From: Piscirickettsia litoralis
Lineage (GTDB): Bacteria; Pseudomonadota; Gammaproteobacteria; Piscirickettsiales; Piscirickettsiaceae
Length of the DNA stretch: 48,459 nucleotides
Direction of reading: 5' to 3'
NCBI RefSeq assembly: GCF_001720395.1
Contig: NZ_MDTU01000006.1
Coordinates: 1 to 48,459 of the forward strand
The notes beneath the pieces were generated by a model. It saw only the letters and a program-made list of their open reading frames with translations, was not told the DNA's origin and did no database searches. Position numbers and translations under genes: made by a program. Of the stretch, positions 14,088 to 21,386 are shown piece by piece (position 1 is the first letter of the stretch; each line of letters opens with the position of its first letter).

Positions 14088-14946
14088 TTTCTTGCTCCCT
14101 TGAAATGATTTCATCGTTCCAACATTCGCCATTAAGGTACGTGCTTGGGTGAGGAATTTTTGATTTAGGACGATACTGCCAATCACTCAGGCGTGTTTGT
14201 TTAACATGCTCGATGATTTGGTCTTTTATTTTGTAAAGCTTGTTTTGCGTCCAAACCTTTAAAGCTCGCTTCCTATTTTTGCCAAGTCTGTATGCTTTCC
14301 AAAATTCATCAAAGCCATCTTCAAGATTATTTTTTTGCACATCAACTTGCACACACTCTTGTGCAGATGTGCACATATTAATAATCTCTTTTGAAGTCTC
14401 TTTTGTATTCTCTTTTATGTCACACATATCTGTAACGGGCTTTACACATATGCGTGCGTCTTTTTGCACATATGTGTGTGTGCTTTTACGTATATCTGTA
14501 TTTTGCTCGACAGATATCTGTTCACTTGCACACAATTCAAATGAGCTGATCTCTAAAACTTTCTCAACGATGGGCATTATACGCGCTGCACCAAAATAGG
14601 TGTTGCCATCATCAGTAGTGATATTTTCTTTTTTATATTTTATGATGCCTTGTTTCTTGAGTCGTCTCAGCGCTTCATCAACTTGGCGAGAAGTGAGGCC
14701 AAACTTATTTGAAAAATAACCGGGTCTAAACCACTTGGACAACCCCTTAAAGCGCTTATGATAAGTCACAGGACCATCATCATTATGTACTGCACGTGGC
14801 CTATACCAGTAGACAATATCCGATAAAATTGTGATAGCCACAATGTCGGCCATTCCAGCACTCGTTCTAAGGTTCTTGTACCAGATATGAGGGACCAGGT
14901 TTCCCTCAAATTTTTGCGTGATTAAGCCTTCAATTTCCCCATTCAT
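13915..14946 (-). CDS. O-like replication initiator with internal iteron origin
   Basis: The 343-residue protein has an N-terminal winged-helix region: WYKNLRTSAGMADIVAITILSDIVYWYRP, then FGLTSRQVDEALRRLKKQGIIKYKK. A C-terminal domain, FDEFWKAYRLGKNRKRALKVW ... PHPSTYLNGECWNDEI, is typical of phage replication proteins. The Thr/Lys-rich middle (about 145-190) is encoded by a repeat array (see 14385-14527), so the gene carries its own origin as lambda O does. GGGAG precedes the ATG. The last 57 residues overlap the P-like gene. It would bind the iterons and recruit the P-like loader. Confidence 0.72.
   Translation of the reverse strand: MNGEIEGLITQKFEGNLVPHIWYKNLRTSAGMADIVAITILSDIVYWYRPRAVHNDDGPVTYHKRFKGLSKWFRPGYFSNKFGLTSRQVDEALRRLKKQGIIKYKKENITTDDGNTYFGAARIMPIVEKVLEISSFELCASEQISVEQNTDIRKSTHTYVQKDARICVKPVTDMCDIKENTKETSKEIINMCTSAQECVQVDVQKNNLEDGFDEFWKAYRLGKNRKRALKVWTQNKLYKIKDQIIEHVKQTRLSDWQYRPKSKIPHPSTYLNGECWNDEIISREQENANSTRNLSTADLYERNLYATAAAQPAKVIPNEKSRSGFCEADQSVLDVQQTSDGGW
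14385..14527. other. Predicted replication origin: three 12-mers plus five 22-bp iterons
   Basis: TCTCTTTT recurs at 14385, 14397 and 14409, an exact 12-base period in an A+T-rich stretch. Immediately after it, five repeats centred on ATAT at 14426, 14448, 14470, 14492 and 14514 have an exact 22-base period, with a consensus close to TTTTACACATATCTGT. A sixth, isolated GCACATAT lies at 14371. A 22-base period is not a multiple of three, so the array is not explained by protein repeats. A+T-rich short repeats beside iterons inside an initiator gene is the classic layout of an iteron origin. Confidence 0.75.
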
Positions 14947-15218
14947 TAATGGTTGCTCCCTTTTATTTTTAAATAAAATTATTAGCTCACAAGCAGTTAC
15001 TCTTACTGTTTATGACAATTAAAGCCAAAAAGTTAACAAAGGACCTAAAATCAGGGCCAAGAAGTCTGTTAAACTTTTCTCTGGTTTAAATCAAAAACAT
15101 ATTTAGAGACAAAAAAAATACTGCTTAACAAGTACGCTTCGATCGTTGTGATGATGTGCTTAAGTGTGGTATGTCCGTAAAGTCTGTAGAAATCAGCATC
15201 TCTGCTCTCCATTCATTC

Positions 15219-15307
15219 ATTATCATTTTACCGCTACCAACACGAAGTGTTGATAATGGCTACTAAATCACATAGAATGGAATTGTTTCGTTCGTTCCAT
15301 TTCTATG
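15219..15307. promoter_or_regulatory. Divergent control region with palindromic operator candidates
   Basis: The 472-base gap between the leftward initiator and the rightward repressor has no gene. It contains CAACAC-GAA-GTGTTG (15238-15252), an outer ATTATCA/TGATAAT pair (15219-15225 and 15251-15257), and CATAGAATGGAA (15271-15282) facing TTCCATTTCTATG (15295-15307). These are the best candidates for repressor and Cro-like binding sites controlling both directions. I could not fix promoters with confidence. Confidence 0.5.
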
Positions 15308-15418
15308 GATAATTTTGGGGGAGTCCTGCAAGACTCTTCCAAAAACCTTCCCTTAAACTACCTCAGGGTAGGCAATGTAAAAGTTAACATAAAATTTTAT
15401 GCATGGGAAGAGTGTGTT

Positions 15419-16084
15419 GTGACTATCGATAGAAATTTATTAATGGAACGGCTTTTAGAAGCCATAGAATTAAAAAAACGGCGAGATGGGGAGTATAATC
15501 CTTCACAATTGGCTCGTGATACTGGCATCCCATCTAAGATGATCTATTCATTAGTTCATCCAGTTCAAGAGAAAAGAAATACTAACCCAAAAATAGAATT
15601 GCTATCAAAAATTGTAAATTTTTTCCAAAGCGACGGGTTCCAAATAAGCTTAGATTATTTATTAGTAAGTAAGACCAATGAAGTCTTCATTGACCAGTCC
15701 ACCCCCACCCCATTATTAAAGAAAATTGATGTTCCTATCTATAACATGGAAAGGTCAAATGACTTGTTAGGGCGGGCAGATATAAAAGTTAATGCCAAAA
15801 ATGGTGATCTTGTTGGCTTTTTATCTGAAGAGCATATAGAGCCTTGTTTTCCAGCAGGATCAATTTTTATTATTGATAAAAATGGAGAAGTAGAGGAAGG
15901 CTCATTGGTTGCTTATCAAACAACCTCTAGTTCAGTAGAACTTCTTATAGGAAAGGTAGTTGCAAATTTAGAGAAAAAAATTCAAATTCAGTGCTTTAAC
16001 CAATCTCAAATAACTAGGCCACCAGTATCAATTAATGACTGTAAAATAATTGGTCCTGTAGTACAATCCAACACCAAGTCATAA
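15419..16084 (+). CDS. CI-like repressor with HTH and S24/LexA-type C-terminal domain
   Basis: I prefer the GTG at 15419 (GGAAGAG six bases upstream), giving 221 residues. The frame opens at an ATG at 15305, whose extra 38 residues look untypical. An N-terminal helix-turn-helix (YNPSQLARDTGIPSKMIYSLVHP) is followed by a C-terminal S24-like fold: FPAGSIFIIDKNGEVEEGSLVAYQ, then IGKVV and KIIGPVVQ. In the usual G-x-S-M-x-P motif this protein has EEHIEP, so the catalytic serine appears to be histidine, which would prevent RecA-driven self-cleavage. It faces the replication operon across the operator region and should hold lysogeny. Confidence 0.75.
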   Translation: MTIDRNLLMERLLEAIELKKRRDGEYNPSQLARDTGIPSKMIYSLVHPVQEKRNTNPKIELLSKIVNFFQSDGFQISLDYLLVSKTNEVFIDQSTPTPLLKKIDVPIYNMERSNDLLGRADIKVNAKNGDLVGFLSEEHIEPCFPAGSIFIIDKNGEVEEGSLVAYQTTSSSVELLIGKVVANLEKKIQIQCFNQSQITRPPVSINDCKIIGPVVQSNTKS

Positions 16085-16102
16085 ACATAAAAGGTATTTT
16101 AT

Positions 16103-16423
16103 ATGGTTAAGTCCATTTTGATATCATGGATAGATAAAGCTGCATCTACTATCCTTGGTGAAGAATTTTCTAAAAATCAAACAGTTAAGTTGATATCGCT
16201 GGTAACTTCTTCTAAAGGATATGAAGTAAAATTTACAGAAAGCTTTAGCAGAACCGTCATGGTAGAGGATTACGAAAGCTTTATTTCAAACGAAGCAAAT
16301 AAGCTTGAAGAATATGAAAAATTACAACTTGGACAAACTGTAGGCCATTCAGTAGCAAAAAACCTTCACGTATCATTCGATAATATTGAATTAAAAAAAA
16401 TGGAGAATATTAATGAAAATTAA
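16103..16423 (+). CDS. Orphan protein between repressor and queuosine transporter
   Basis: The 106-residue soluble protein starts MVKSILISWIDKAASTILGE; AAAGGT lies upstream of the ATG. It has no membrane segment despite the mildly hydrophobic start, and no recognised motif. It begins 18 bases after the repressor stop and overlaps the transporter start by 11 bases, so it is probably expressed with the repressor in the lysogen. The function is unknown. Confidence 0.55.
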   Translation: MVKSILISWIDKAASTILGEEFSKNQTVKLISLVTSSKGYEVKFTESFSRTVMVEDYESFISNEANKLEEYEKLQLGQTVGHSVAKNLHVSFDNIELKKMENINEN

Positions 16424-17171
16424 GCCGTTAGCAATTGAAAATTTTCAAATGAATCAAACTAACTCAACATGTATGTGGTTACTTTTTATAAGCTATTCAA
16501 TGGTGTTAGTTTTAGCAAATTGGTTTGATGTAAGGATAATCAGTTTTCTTAATTTAAACACTGATGCAGGGACATTGATTTTTCCATTTACATTTTTACT
16601 ATCAAATGCAATCACAGAAGTTTATGGCTACAAAAATGCACGTATGGCAATTTGGCTCGGCTTCGCATTTAATATATTATTTATAGTTTATGGGCAAATT
16701 GTCATACATATGCCAAGCCCAGATTTTCAGACTAATAATATAGCTTTTGACAATTTATTTGATAGCAGTGTAAGAGTTATTTTGGCTTCAACAGCTAGTT
16801 ATTTTTTTGCTGAGCCATTAAATAGCTTAGTGATGTCTAAATTAAAAATGAAATTTAATGGAAAACATAAAGCTTTTAGATTTTTAGCTTCTACTGTTGT
16901 AGCTTCTTTTGCTGATTCATTCATTTTTGGTTTCGTTGCTTTTTATGGCATTTGGAATGATGAAAATTTGATAAATTTTTGCTTAACAATGTGGTTAATA
17001 AAGGTATTTATTGAGTTTTGTGGCCTCCCATTCTCAGTTAGGCTTACTTCCTATCTAAAGAAAAAAGACCAGGTTGATATTTATGATATTAATACTAAAT
17101 ACACATTTTTCAGTTTAGAAAGAAATTATAATAAAGAGAATAATAAATATCGAGATGAAAATGATGGTTAA
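16413..17171 (+). CDS. yhhQ: Queuosine-precursor transporter (YhhQ/VUT family)
   Basis: The 252-residue membrane protein has about six hydrophobic segments. It contains the family hallmark TDAGTLIFPFTFLLSNAITEVYGYKNARMAIWLGF (about 51-85) and a later FADSFIFGFVAFYG. YhhQ proteins import preQ0/preQ1 for queuosine synthesis in tRNA; some phages use related 7-deazaguanines in DNA. No other queuosine or deazaguanine gene is visible in the window, so import probably serves the host tRNA pathway. The gene is in the repressor transcript, overlaps both neighbours, and looks like lysogenic cargo. Family assignment is confident; benefit to the phage is inferred. Confidence 0.85.
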   Translation: MKIKPLAIENFQMNQTNSTCMWLLFISYSMVLVLANWFDVRIISFLNLNTDAGTLIFPFTFLLSNAITEVYGYKNARMAIWLGFAFNILFIVYGQIVIHMPSPDFQTNNIAFDNLFDSSVRVILASTASYFFAEPLNSLVMSKLKMKFNGKHKAFRFLASTVVASFADSFIFGFVAFYGIWNDENLINFCLTMWLIKVFIEFCGLPFSVRLTSYLKKKDQVDIYDINTKYTFFSLERNYNKENNKYRDENDG

Positions 17172-17607
17172 GGTATCAACAAATAAAAATAAGCTCGATA
17201 TAGAGCTTATTCATAAAATTTTATCGAAATGCTGTTATTGGGCAAAAGATGTACCTTTAGAGATTGTGCAAAAATCAATAGACAATTCGTACTGTTTTGG
17301 TGCATACAGTGCAAACGATCAGCTTATTGGCTTCGTCCGAGTGATAACAGATTACTGCACTTATGGTTATATAACTGATGCTTTTGTCCTTCCTGAACAC
17401 CAAGGAAATGGCATATTCAGGTATTTAATGGATTGCGTTTTAGGTGATGAGCAGCTACAAAACTTTAAAACTTGGTCTCTTGTATCAACTCCCCAATCAA
17501 AAGCTCTTTATAAAGAATTGGGGTTTTCAGAGTTAAAGGAAAATGGTGACCACCTAGAAATCAATGATCTCGAAATATATTCACGACAACATGTTGTCGC
17601 CTATTAA
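17155..17607 (+). CDS. GNAT-family N-acetyltransferase
   Basis: The 150-residue protein has the GNAT acetyl-CoA-binding motif as VLPEHQGNGIFRYLMDCVL (about 81-99). It is preceded by the usual beta-strand ITDYCTYGYITDAF and followed by a C-terminal strand with LYKELGFSELKENG. It overlaps the end of the transporter by 17 bases in another frame and is probably co-translated. The substrate cannot be read from sequence. A short ORF-free gap separates it from the next HTH gene. Confidence 0.82.
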   Translation: MKMMVKVSTNKNKLDIELIHKILSKCCYWAKDVPLEIVQKSIDNSYCFGAYSANDQLIGFVRVITDYCTYGYITDAFVLPEHQGNGIFRYLMDCVLGDEQLQNFKTWSLVSTPQSKALYKELGFSELKENGDHLEINDLEIYSRQHVVAY

Positions 17608-17654
17608 CATAATTATTATTTGTTATTATTAAACGAGTAATAAGCAATGAACAC

Positions 17655-18197
17655 ATGTCAACTGTTTACTTTGGCCAACGAGTAAAAGAGCTACGCATAG
17701 AATATAAAATGACTCAAACAGAGTTAGGCAAAAAAGTAGGAGTTGTTAGGAGTGCTGTATCTAGCTGGGAAAGAGGAACAGCAAAAACCGTCACCCCAGA
17801 GCATCTTTTCTCACTAGCAAAAGCATTATTCGTCTCTCCAGAATGGCTTGCTCTTGGGGAAGGTCCAAAATTTCCTCAAAAAATAGACGTTAATGAGCAA
17901 GTTATGGAGTACACTATTGCAATAGCTGGCTCATACAAGCAGCCCGTTGGAAAAGTAGTAAATTTCTCAATGCTAGTCGGGCTAAATCAATTCTACTCCT
18001 ACAACTACCATGAATGTTGTGACATATCAACTAAGAATCTCGAACGGGCGATAAAAATCCTAAAAGACAATGAAGACTTATCCTCCTCTCTTGACCAATG
18101 CATTAAAGAAAATAAGATCAGTAAAGAAAAAGCCATTGAAGAATTTATGAGGCTAGGAGCAATCGCTTGGAAACAGAATAAGGAAAATGATAGTTAA
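17655..18197 (+). CDS. Xre-family HTH regulator
   Basis: The 180-residue protein has a clear HTH_3 domain at the N-terminus: FGQRVKELRIEYKMTQTELGKKVGVVRSAVSSWERG (about 6-41), then FSLAKALFVSPEWLALGEG. The C-terminal half has no S24 motif and is helical. It may be a second repressor or a regulator of the cargo genes or plasmid replicase. It is the last rightward gene before the leftward replicase. Confidence 0.75.
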   Translation: MSTVYFGQRVKELRIEYKMTQTELGKKVGVVRSAVSSWERGTAKTVTPEHLFSLAKALFVSPEWLALGEGPKFPQKIDVNEQVMEYTIAIAGSYKQPVGKVVNFSMLVGLNQFYSYNYHECCDISTKNLERAIKILKDNEDLSSSLDQCIKENKISKEKAIEEFMRLGAIAWKQNKENDS

Positions 18198-18265
18198 AAA
18201 GCTAAACTTTCTTTCAGTCTACTTATAACTCAAGAATCAGGTAACTTTGAAAAACCAATTCCCTT

Positions 18266-19438
18266 TTACCTTTCCACCAGCCCCAGCTCAAAATCGGACC
18301 AATCAGCCTCATCCAAAGGCACATTCTGAGGTCTACGATCCAAGATCAGCCTAACCACCTCACCCACAAACAAAGCCATAGCTTCCAAACCCCCAGCGCT
18401 TATATCTGATATACCCCTAATGACACCTTTAAAAATATAATCTAAAACCGCAACCCAGCAACGCTTTACGGTGCTGAGTGACATACCAGAGCGCTGGGCA
18501 ATATCGGCTTGATTTAGGTTAAGCTTTAAATCAATGCCAAGCTTCGCACCTCTGGCTGCGCGTTTGAGCTTATCAAAGGTTTTGCCTCGCTTTATCTCTG
18601 CACTGTATAGTGCGCCTGCCTGCATCTTCTCTGTAGCAGTAAGCTGTGTTTTGTTTAAGCACATTACACCTCTATTCTTGGTATTGGTCCCTGCCCCTTT
18701 ATAATGCTTCCAGGTCCACTTTGTGATGCTCTTTACTGTCGCTTCAATTTCACTGGTTGGTAAGTAACCAGTAGCGCTGTTATAGCCTTGGCCGTTAATC
18801 CCTTTACCTTTGGCTAAGCAGGCTGAATGAAACGACTCATAAGAGTTGTGATTTTTCTTTTCTGCATAGGACCAGAACCTTAGCTTATCGAAAAGCTCAT
18901 TATTCCGTCCCTCATTTTCACGAATCTGTCTAGTTAATGGTATAAAGTCTCGTTTTAGTTCGACATGTTCAGCAAGTTCGCCCAATGAATATTTATGATC
19001 AGTTGGGTAAATAGTAAACCATTCGTCAGATAAAGGGTTTTTAGCAATTAAGCCTGTATAGCCTTTATCTGCGTCTAATTTCTCAACATAGGCTCTCTCA
19101 ATGGCTTTTAAATACTCTTGAGGCGCAGTATGGGCGTTTTTGCTCGTATAAACTTCGTGAATATTGTAGAAATAATGAACGTGGCGATTATCTCGATTAA
19201 TGCTTATGATGTTTGGCGCAGGCAAACCCAGCTTTTCATATAAGAAAGTTGAATCTGGCTGATCTATATCAATAATTAACCAGCTTTTGCTTGTGGGTGG
19301 GTTCGCCTGAATATAGTTTGTTTTTAATGCGCCTTCTTTTGGCCATATCTTTACCCCCTCTTTTAAATCGAAAGAGCAGTATGGCTTTTCAGGCAAAGCA
19401 TTAACAAAAGTTTGTAGTACCCTCTCTTTTAATTGCAT
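18266..19438 (-). CDS. Plasmid-type replication protein (replicase/primase, ColE2 Rep-like)
   Basis: The 390-residue protein has a replicase domain: KSWLIIDIDQPD (about 51-62), NRDNRHVHYFYNIHEVY (about 81-97), then NPLSDEWFTIYPTDHKYSLGELAEHVEL (about 133-160). A primase-C-terminal-like region (EGRNNELFDKLRFWSYAE) and a C-terminal helix-turn-helix (NLNQADIAQRSGMSLSTVKRCW) follow. The order fits the ColE2-type Rep/PriCT family, which primes and starts plasmid replication at a specific origin. A phage with lambda-type O/P would not need it, so it argues for a plasmid prophage. A 30-codon leader ORF sits 21 bases upstream. Confidence 0.75.
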   Translation of the reverse strand: MQLKERVLQTFVNALPEKPYCSFDLKEGVKIWPKEGALKTNYIQANPPTSKSWLIIDIDQPDSTFLYEKLGLPAPNIISINRDNRHVHYFYNIHEVYTSKNAHTAPQEYLKAIERAYVEKLDADKGYTGLIAKNPLSDEWFTIYPTDHKYSLGELAEHVELKRDFIPLTRQIRENEGRNNELFDKLRFWSYAEKKNHNSYESFHSACLAKGKGINGQGYNSATGYLPTSEIEATVKSITKWTWKHYKGAGTNTKNRGVMCLNKTQLTATEKMQAGALYSAEIKRGKTFDKLKRAARGAKLGIDLKLNLNQADIAQRSGMSLSTVKRCWVAVLDYIFKGVIRGISDISAGGLEAMALFVGEVVRLILDRRPQNVPLDEADWSDFELGLVER

Positions 19439-19459
19439 GGCACAACCTAGAAGAGAGGA

Positions 19460-19552
19460 TTACTTTCTTAATGCCGATAAATAACTCGTTTTAAGCCCAT
19501 GTTTGGGTGTTTTGGTCCAATAATCAGGGGGATTCGTTGCCGTTTTATTCAT
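19460..19552 (-). CDS. Leader ORF upstream of the plasmid replicase
   Basis: A 30-residue ORF (MNKTATNPPDYWTKTPKHGL...) has an excellent GGAG eight bases before its ATG and stops 21 bases before the replicase start, which itself has no strong ribosome site. This resembles leader peptides that couple translation to Rep and so set plasmid copy number (the Tap/RepA type). No family is recognised. Confidence 0.45.
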   Translation of the reverse strand: MNKTATNPPDYWTKTPKHGLKTSYLSALRK

Positions 19553-20024
19553 TTTATTATCTCCAATGTGGCCACGGCTCGTATCGAATTTTTATCAGTC
19601 ACATTTTTATGTAACTGTAATACAACATGTTCAAGAGTCGTTGCCCTAGCAGGAGATGGAGAAAGCTCAGGAGAAAAATTTGCTTTTACTGGTCAGTTTC
19701 TTATTGACAATAAAAACCCTTACTTATACACTTCAAGTATAAGTTTTGTGATCCTGATGCCCTCACCTCTTAATCAATCTTGCCGGAAAGTCTAAGAGTT
19801 GGGGGTTTTCTCTATCTGCTCACTAATTCATTTGTTACCAATTTATTTCAAACACTTATATATACTGACTTAAATTTAGCAGCAAATCTAGTTAATTTCA
19901 ATTAATTATGAAAGTGTTCAGCGCCAAGCGTTGCGGCGATTAGATATGGCATTTACCCATACCATAAACATATAGTTAGGCTTAACCTATTCGCACATCA
20001 AAAACTGTATTTTGGTTCTTTATA
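19553..20024. other. Non-coding region upstream of the replicase
   Basis: There is no supportable gene. An 8-bp inverted repeat, ACTTATAC/GTATAAGT, lies at 19722-19744. A short imperfect hairpin (GTCACAT/ATGTAAC) lies near 19598-19615 in what would be the replicase leader RNA. A control RNA or the replicase origin could be here. Confidence 0.4.
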
Positions 20025-20491
20025 GGGGGTATGTCAGAATACGTGTTACCAGTTTCATATGCCTACTTAAATCCTAAGTTTTTCGTACAAATACTTGTCT
20101 ATAAATCAAATGAGAGTGTATAGAAAACCTCCGTTTTATAGACTGCAAATTTAATACCTGAGCATTAGTAAAAATCAGGGGAAATAAGTGTATAAAAAAC
20201 CGTCTTCTTTTCAAAGTATCATAACTATAAGTTTTTAATGAGTTTATATACAATTTCATTAGGATGAAAAACTGATGAAGGATTAAAATTGCTCCTTACT
20301 TATAATATTTTATATCTATGTTATCCATATGAGTTTTTAGATGGCTATTTCATAATCTATCCAACCTTTTACAAGGTAAATACCATATAATATTGCGATT
20401 ACCTATTATGATAAAAAGACGAGTTTATATACAAAAACTAACGATTTAGCCTGTTTTGTGAAACTTGTAACACGTATTCTGACATAACCCC
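20025..20491. mobile_element. Miniature inverted-repeat element with Tn3-like ends
   Basis: The left end GGGGGTATGTCAGAATACG (from 20025) is repeated inverted at the right end as GGGGTTATGTCAGAATACG (from 20491 inward). The match continues as TGTTAC-x-AGTTTCA and, more loosely, as TAAATC...AGTTTTT for about 70-90 bases. GGGG followed by TCAGAA-x-ACG is typical of Tn3-family termini. The interior (about 400 bases) has no transposase, so this looks like a non-autonomous MITE/TIME. The flanking five bases (TTATA and TAAAA) are not identical, so a clean target duplication is not visible. Confidence 0.6.
20116..20434. repeat. Four copies of a TATACA-type motif inside the element
   Basis: GTGTATAGAAAACC (20116), GTGTATAAAAAACC (20188), GAGTTTATATACAA (20240) and GAGTTTATATACAA (20421) are related, two in each orientation. 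They could be transposase-binding subterminal repeats of the element or replicase-binding sites. The outer copies may simply be part of the long imperfect inverted repeat. Confidence 0.4.
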
Positions 20492-20618
20492 TAAAAATGT
20501 TAACCGCGTATTCTTTGCCATCTTTCTCAACTTGATAGCTCAGCTTAAGCTCTTCACATAGCAGATCTATTTTGCGTAAATACCCGCCGAGTGTTTTATT
20601 CCCAACTTCTTTTTGCAT
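20406..20618 (-). pseudogene. Small gene whose 3' end is rewritten by the inserted element
   Basis: The ORF starts at ATG 20618 (MQKEVGNKTLGGYLRKIDLL) and reads soundly to VNIF, where it enters the right terminal repeat; the last roughly 28 residues (RGYVRIRVTSFTKQAKS...) are encoded by the element. If the element and five bases are removed, the frame would continue as KNQNTVFDVRIG and stop. This suggests an original product of about 58 residues, interrupted near its end. It lies downstream of the toxin-antitoxin genes in the same direction. The function is unknown. Confidence 0.5.
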
Positions 20619-20644
20619 CAAAAACCCACATTCTAACTGTTCAA

Positions 20645-21079
20645 CTAAAAAGGTCTAATCGTGCACGGGTCGACCTCAATTTCAAGTGATGCATAACGCT
20701 CAACACTTTTGAAAAATGTTTCTTGTAATTGATCATAGCTGAGATTAAAGGGAGCAAATAACTCATTAAAAATTTCATTACGACCTGGTCCAGCATCTCC
20801 GCAATCAATAAGAGGCATATAGTCTTCGCAATGGTAATTTTTAGTGTCCGGAGATTCTAGGTTAATCGCACCAAAATGCTCTACTAACAAATCTCTCCAG
20901 TATAAAGGAAATTTACAGTACTCTTTTTCTCGGTCGCTATAACTGCAACCCTGCTTGCTAATTAAGATATCCACCGTGAATGCCAAGCACATCATCGCCT
21001 CATCATTCAGATTATGCTTTACATAAACTGCTGGGAGGTAATTACTGTAGCTGCCATACTCTAGCTTTATTGTTTTCAT
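20645..21079 (-). CDS. Unknown protein co-transcribed with the RelE-type toxin
   Basis: The 144-residue acidic protein starts MKTIKLEYGSYSNYLPAVYV. It begins 8 bases after the toxin stop, so it is probably the third gene of the toxin-antitoxin operon. It has five cysteines and no membrane segment, and I do not recognise it. It could be an accessory cargo gene, or merely downstream. Confidence 0.55.
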   Translation of the reverse strand: MKTIKLEYGSYSNYLPAVYVKHNLNDEAMMCLAFTVDILISKQGCSYSDREKEYCKFPLYWRDLLVEHFGAINLESPDTKNYHCEDYMPLIDCGDAGPGRNEIFNELFAPFNLSYDQLQETFFKSVERYASLEIEVDPCTIRPF

Positions 21080-21086
21080 TGTTTAC

Positions 21087-21386
21087 TCAACTAACTTTCA
21101 TTTGTTTCAATAGTTTATAGACTTCGCTACGATGGGCAACCAAAATCACTTCAATAATACAGAGGCATTCATCCTCAAGGGTGTAAACAACCCGATAATT
21201 ATCCATGCTCACACGGTATAGATTATCATATCCTTTTAGCTTCTTGCAGTTTTCTGGCTTGGGGTTATCACTTAAAGAATCAATTTGCTCTTTAAGTGAT
21301 CGACGTTTAGATTTAGGTAGGCTTTTTGTGATCTTGGCAAGGTCTTTAACAGCACTTTTTTTAAAGCGTAATTCATAGGTTGGCAT
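21087..21386 (-). CDS. RelE/ParE-family toxin
   Basis: The 99-residue basic protein has the RelE/ParE signature: YELRFKKSAVKDLAKITKSLPK, then LKGYDNLYRVSMDNYRVVYTLED, ending with IEVILVAHRSEVYK. RelE toxins cleave mRNA at the ribosome; ParE toxins attack gyrase. The RVxxDNYRVVY pattern and C-terminal AHRxxVY favour RelE. It starts directly after the antitoxin stop. As plasmid cargo it would kill cells that lose the element. Confidence 0.88.
   Translation of the reverse strand: MPTYELRFKKSAVKDLAKITKSLPKSKRRSLKEQIDSLSDNPKPENCKKLKGYDNLYRVSMDNYRVVYTLEDECLCIIEVILVAHRSEVYKLLKQMKVS

Noticed and set aside
14240-14599. 119-residue plus-strand ORF over the iteron array
   Set aside because: Its Cys/Ser/Thr-rich content comes from the antisense of the repeats; the minus-strand initiator is clearly the real gene.
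19499-19795. 98-residue plus-strand ORF upstream of the replicase
   Set aside because: It is antisense to the leader ORF, which has a good ribosome site; its composition is unlike a real protein.
20074-20259. 61-residue ORF inside the miniature element
   Set aside because: It is A+T-driven, shows no transposase motif and has no ribosome site.
20020-20496. 5-bp target duplication at the element ends
   Set aside because: The flanks TTATA and TAAAA differ, so no clean duplication can be claimed.
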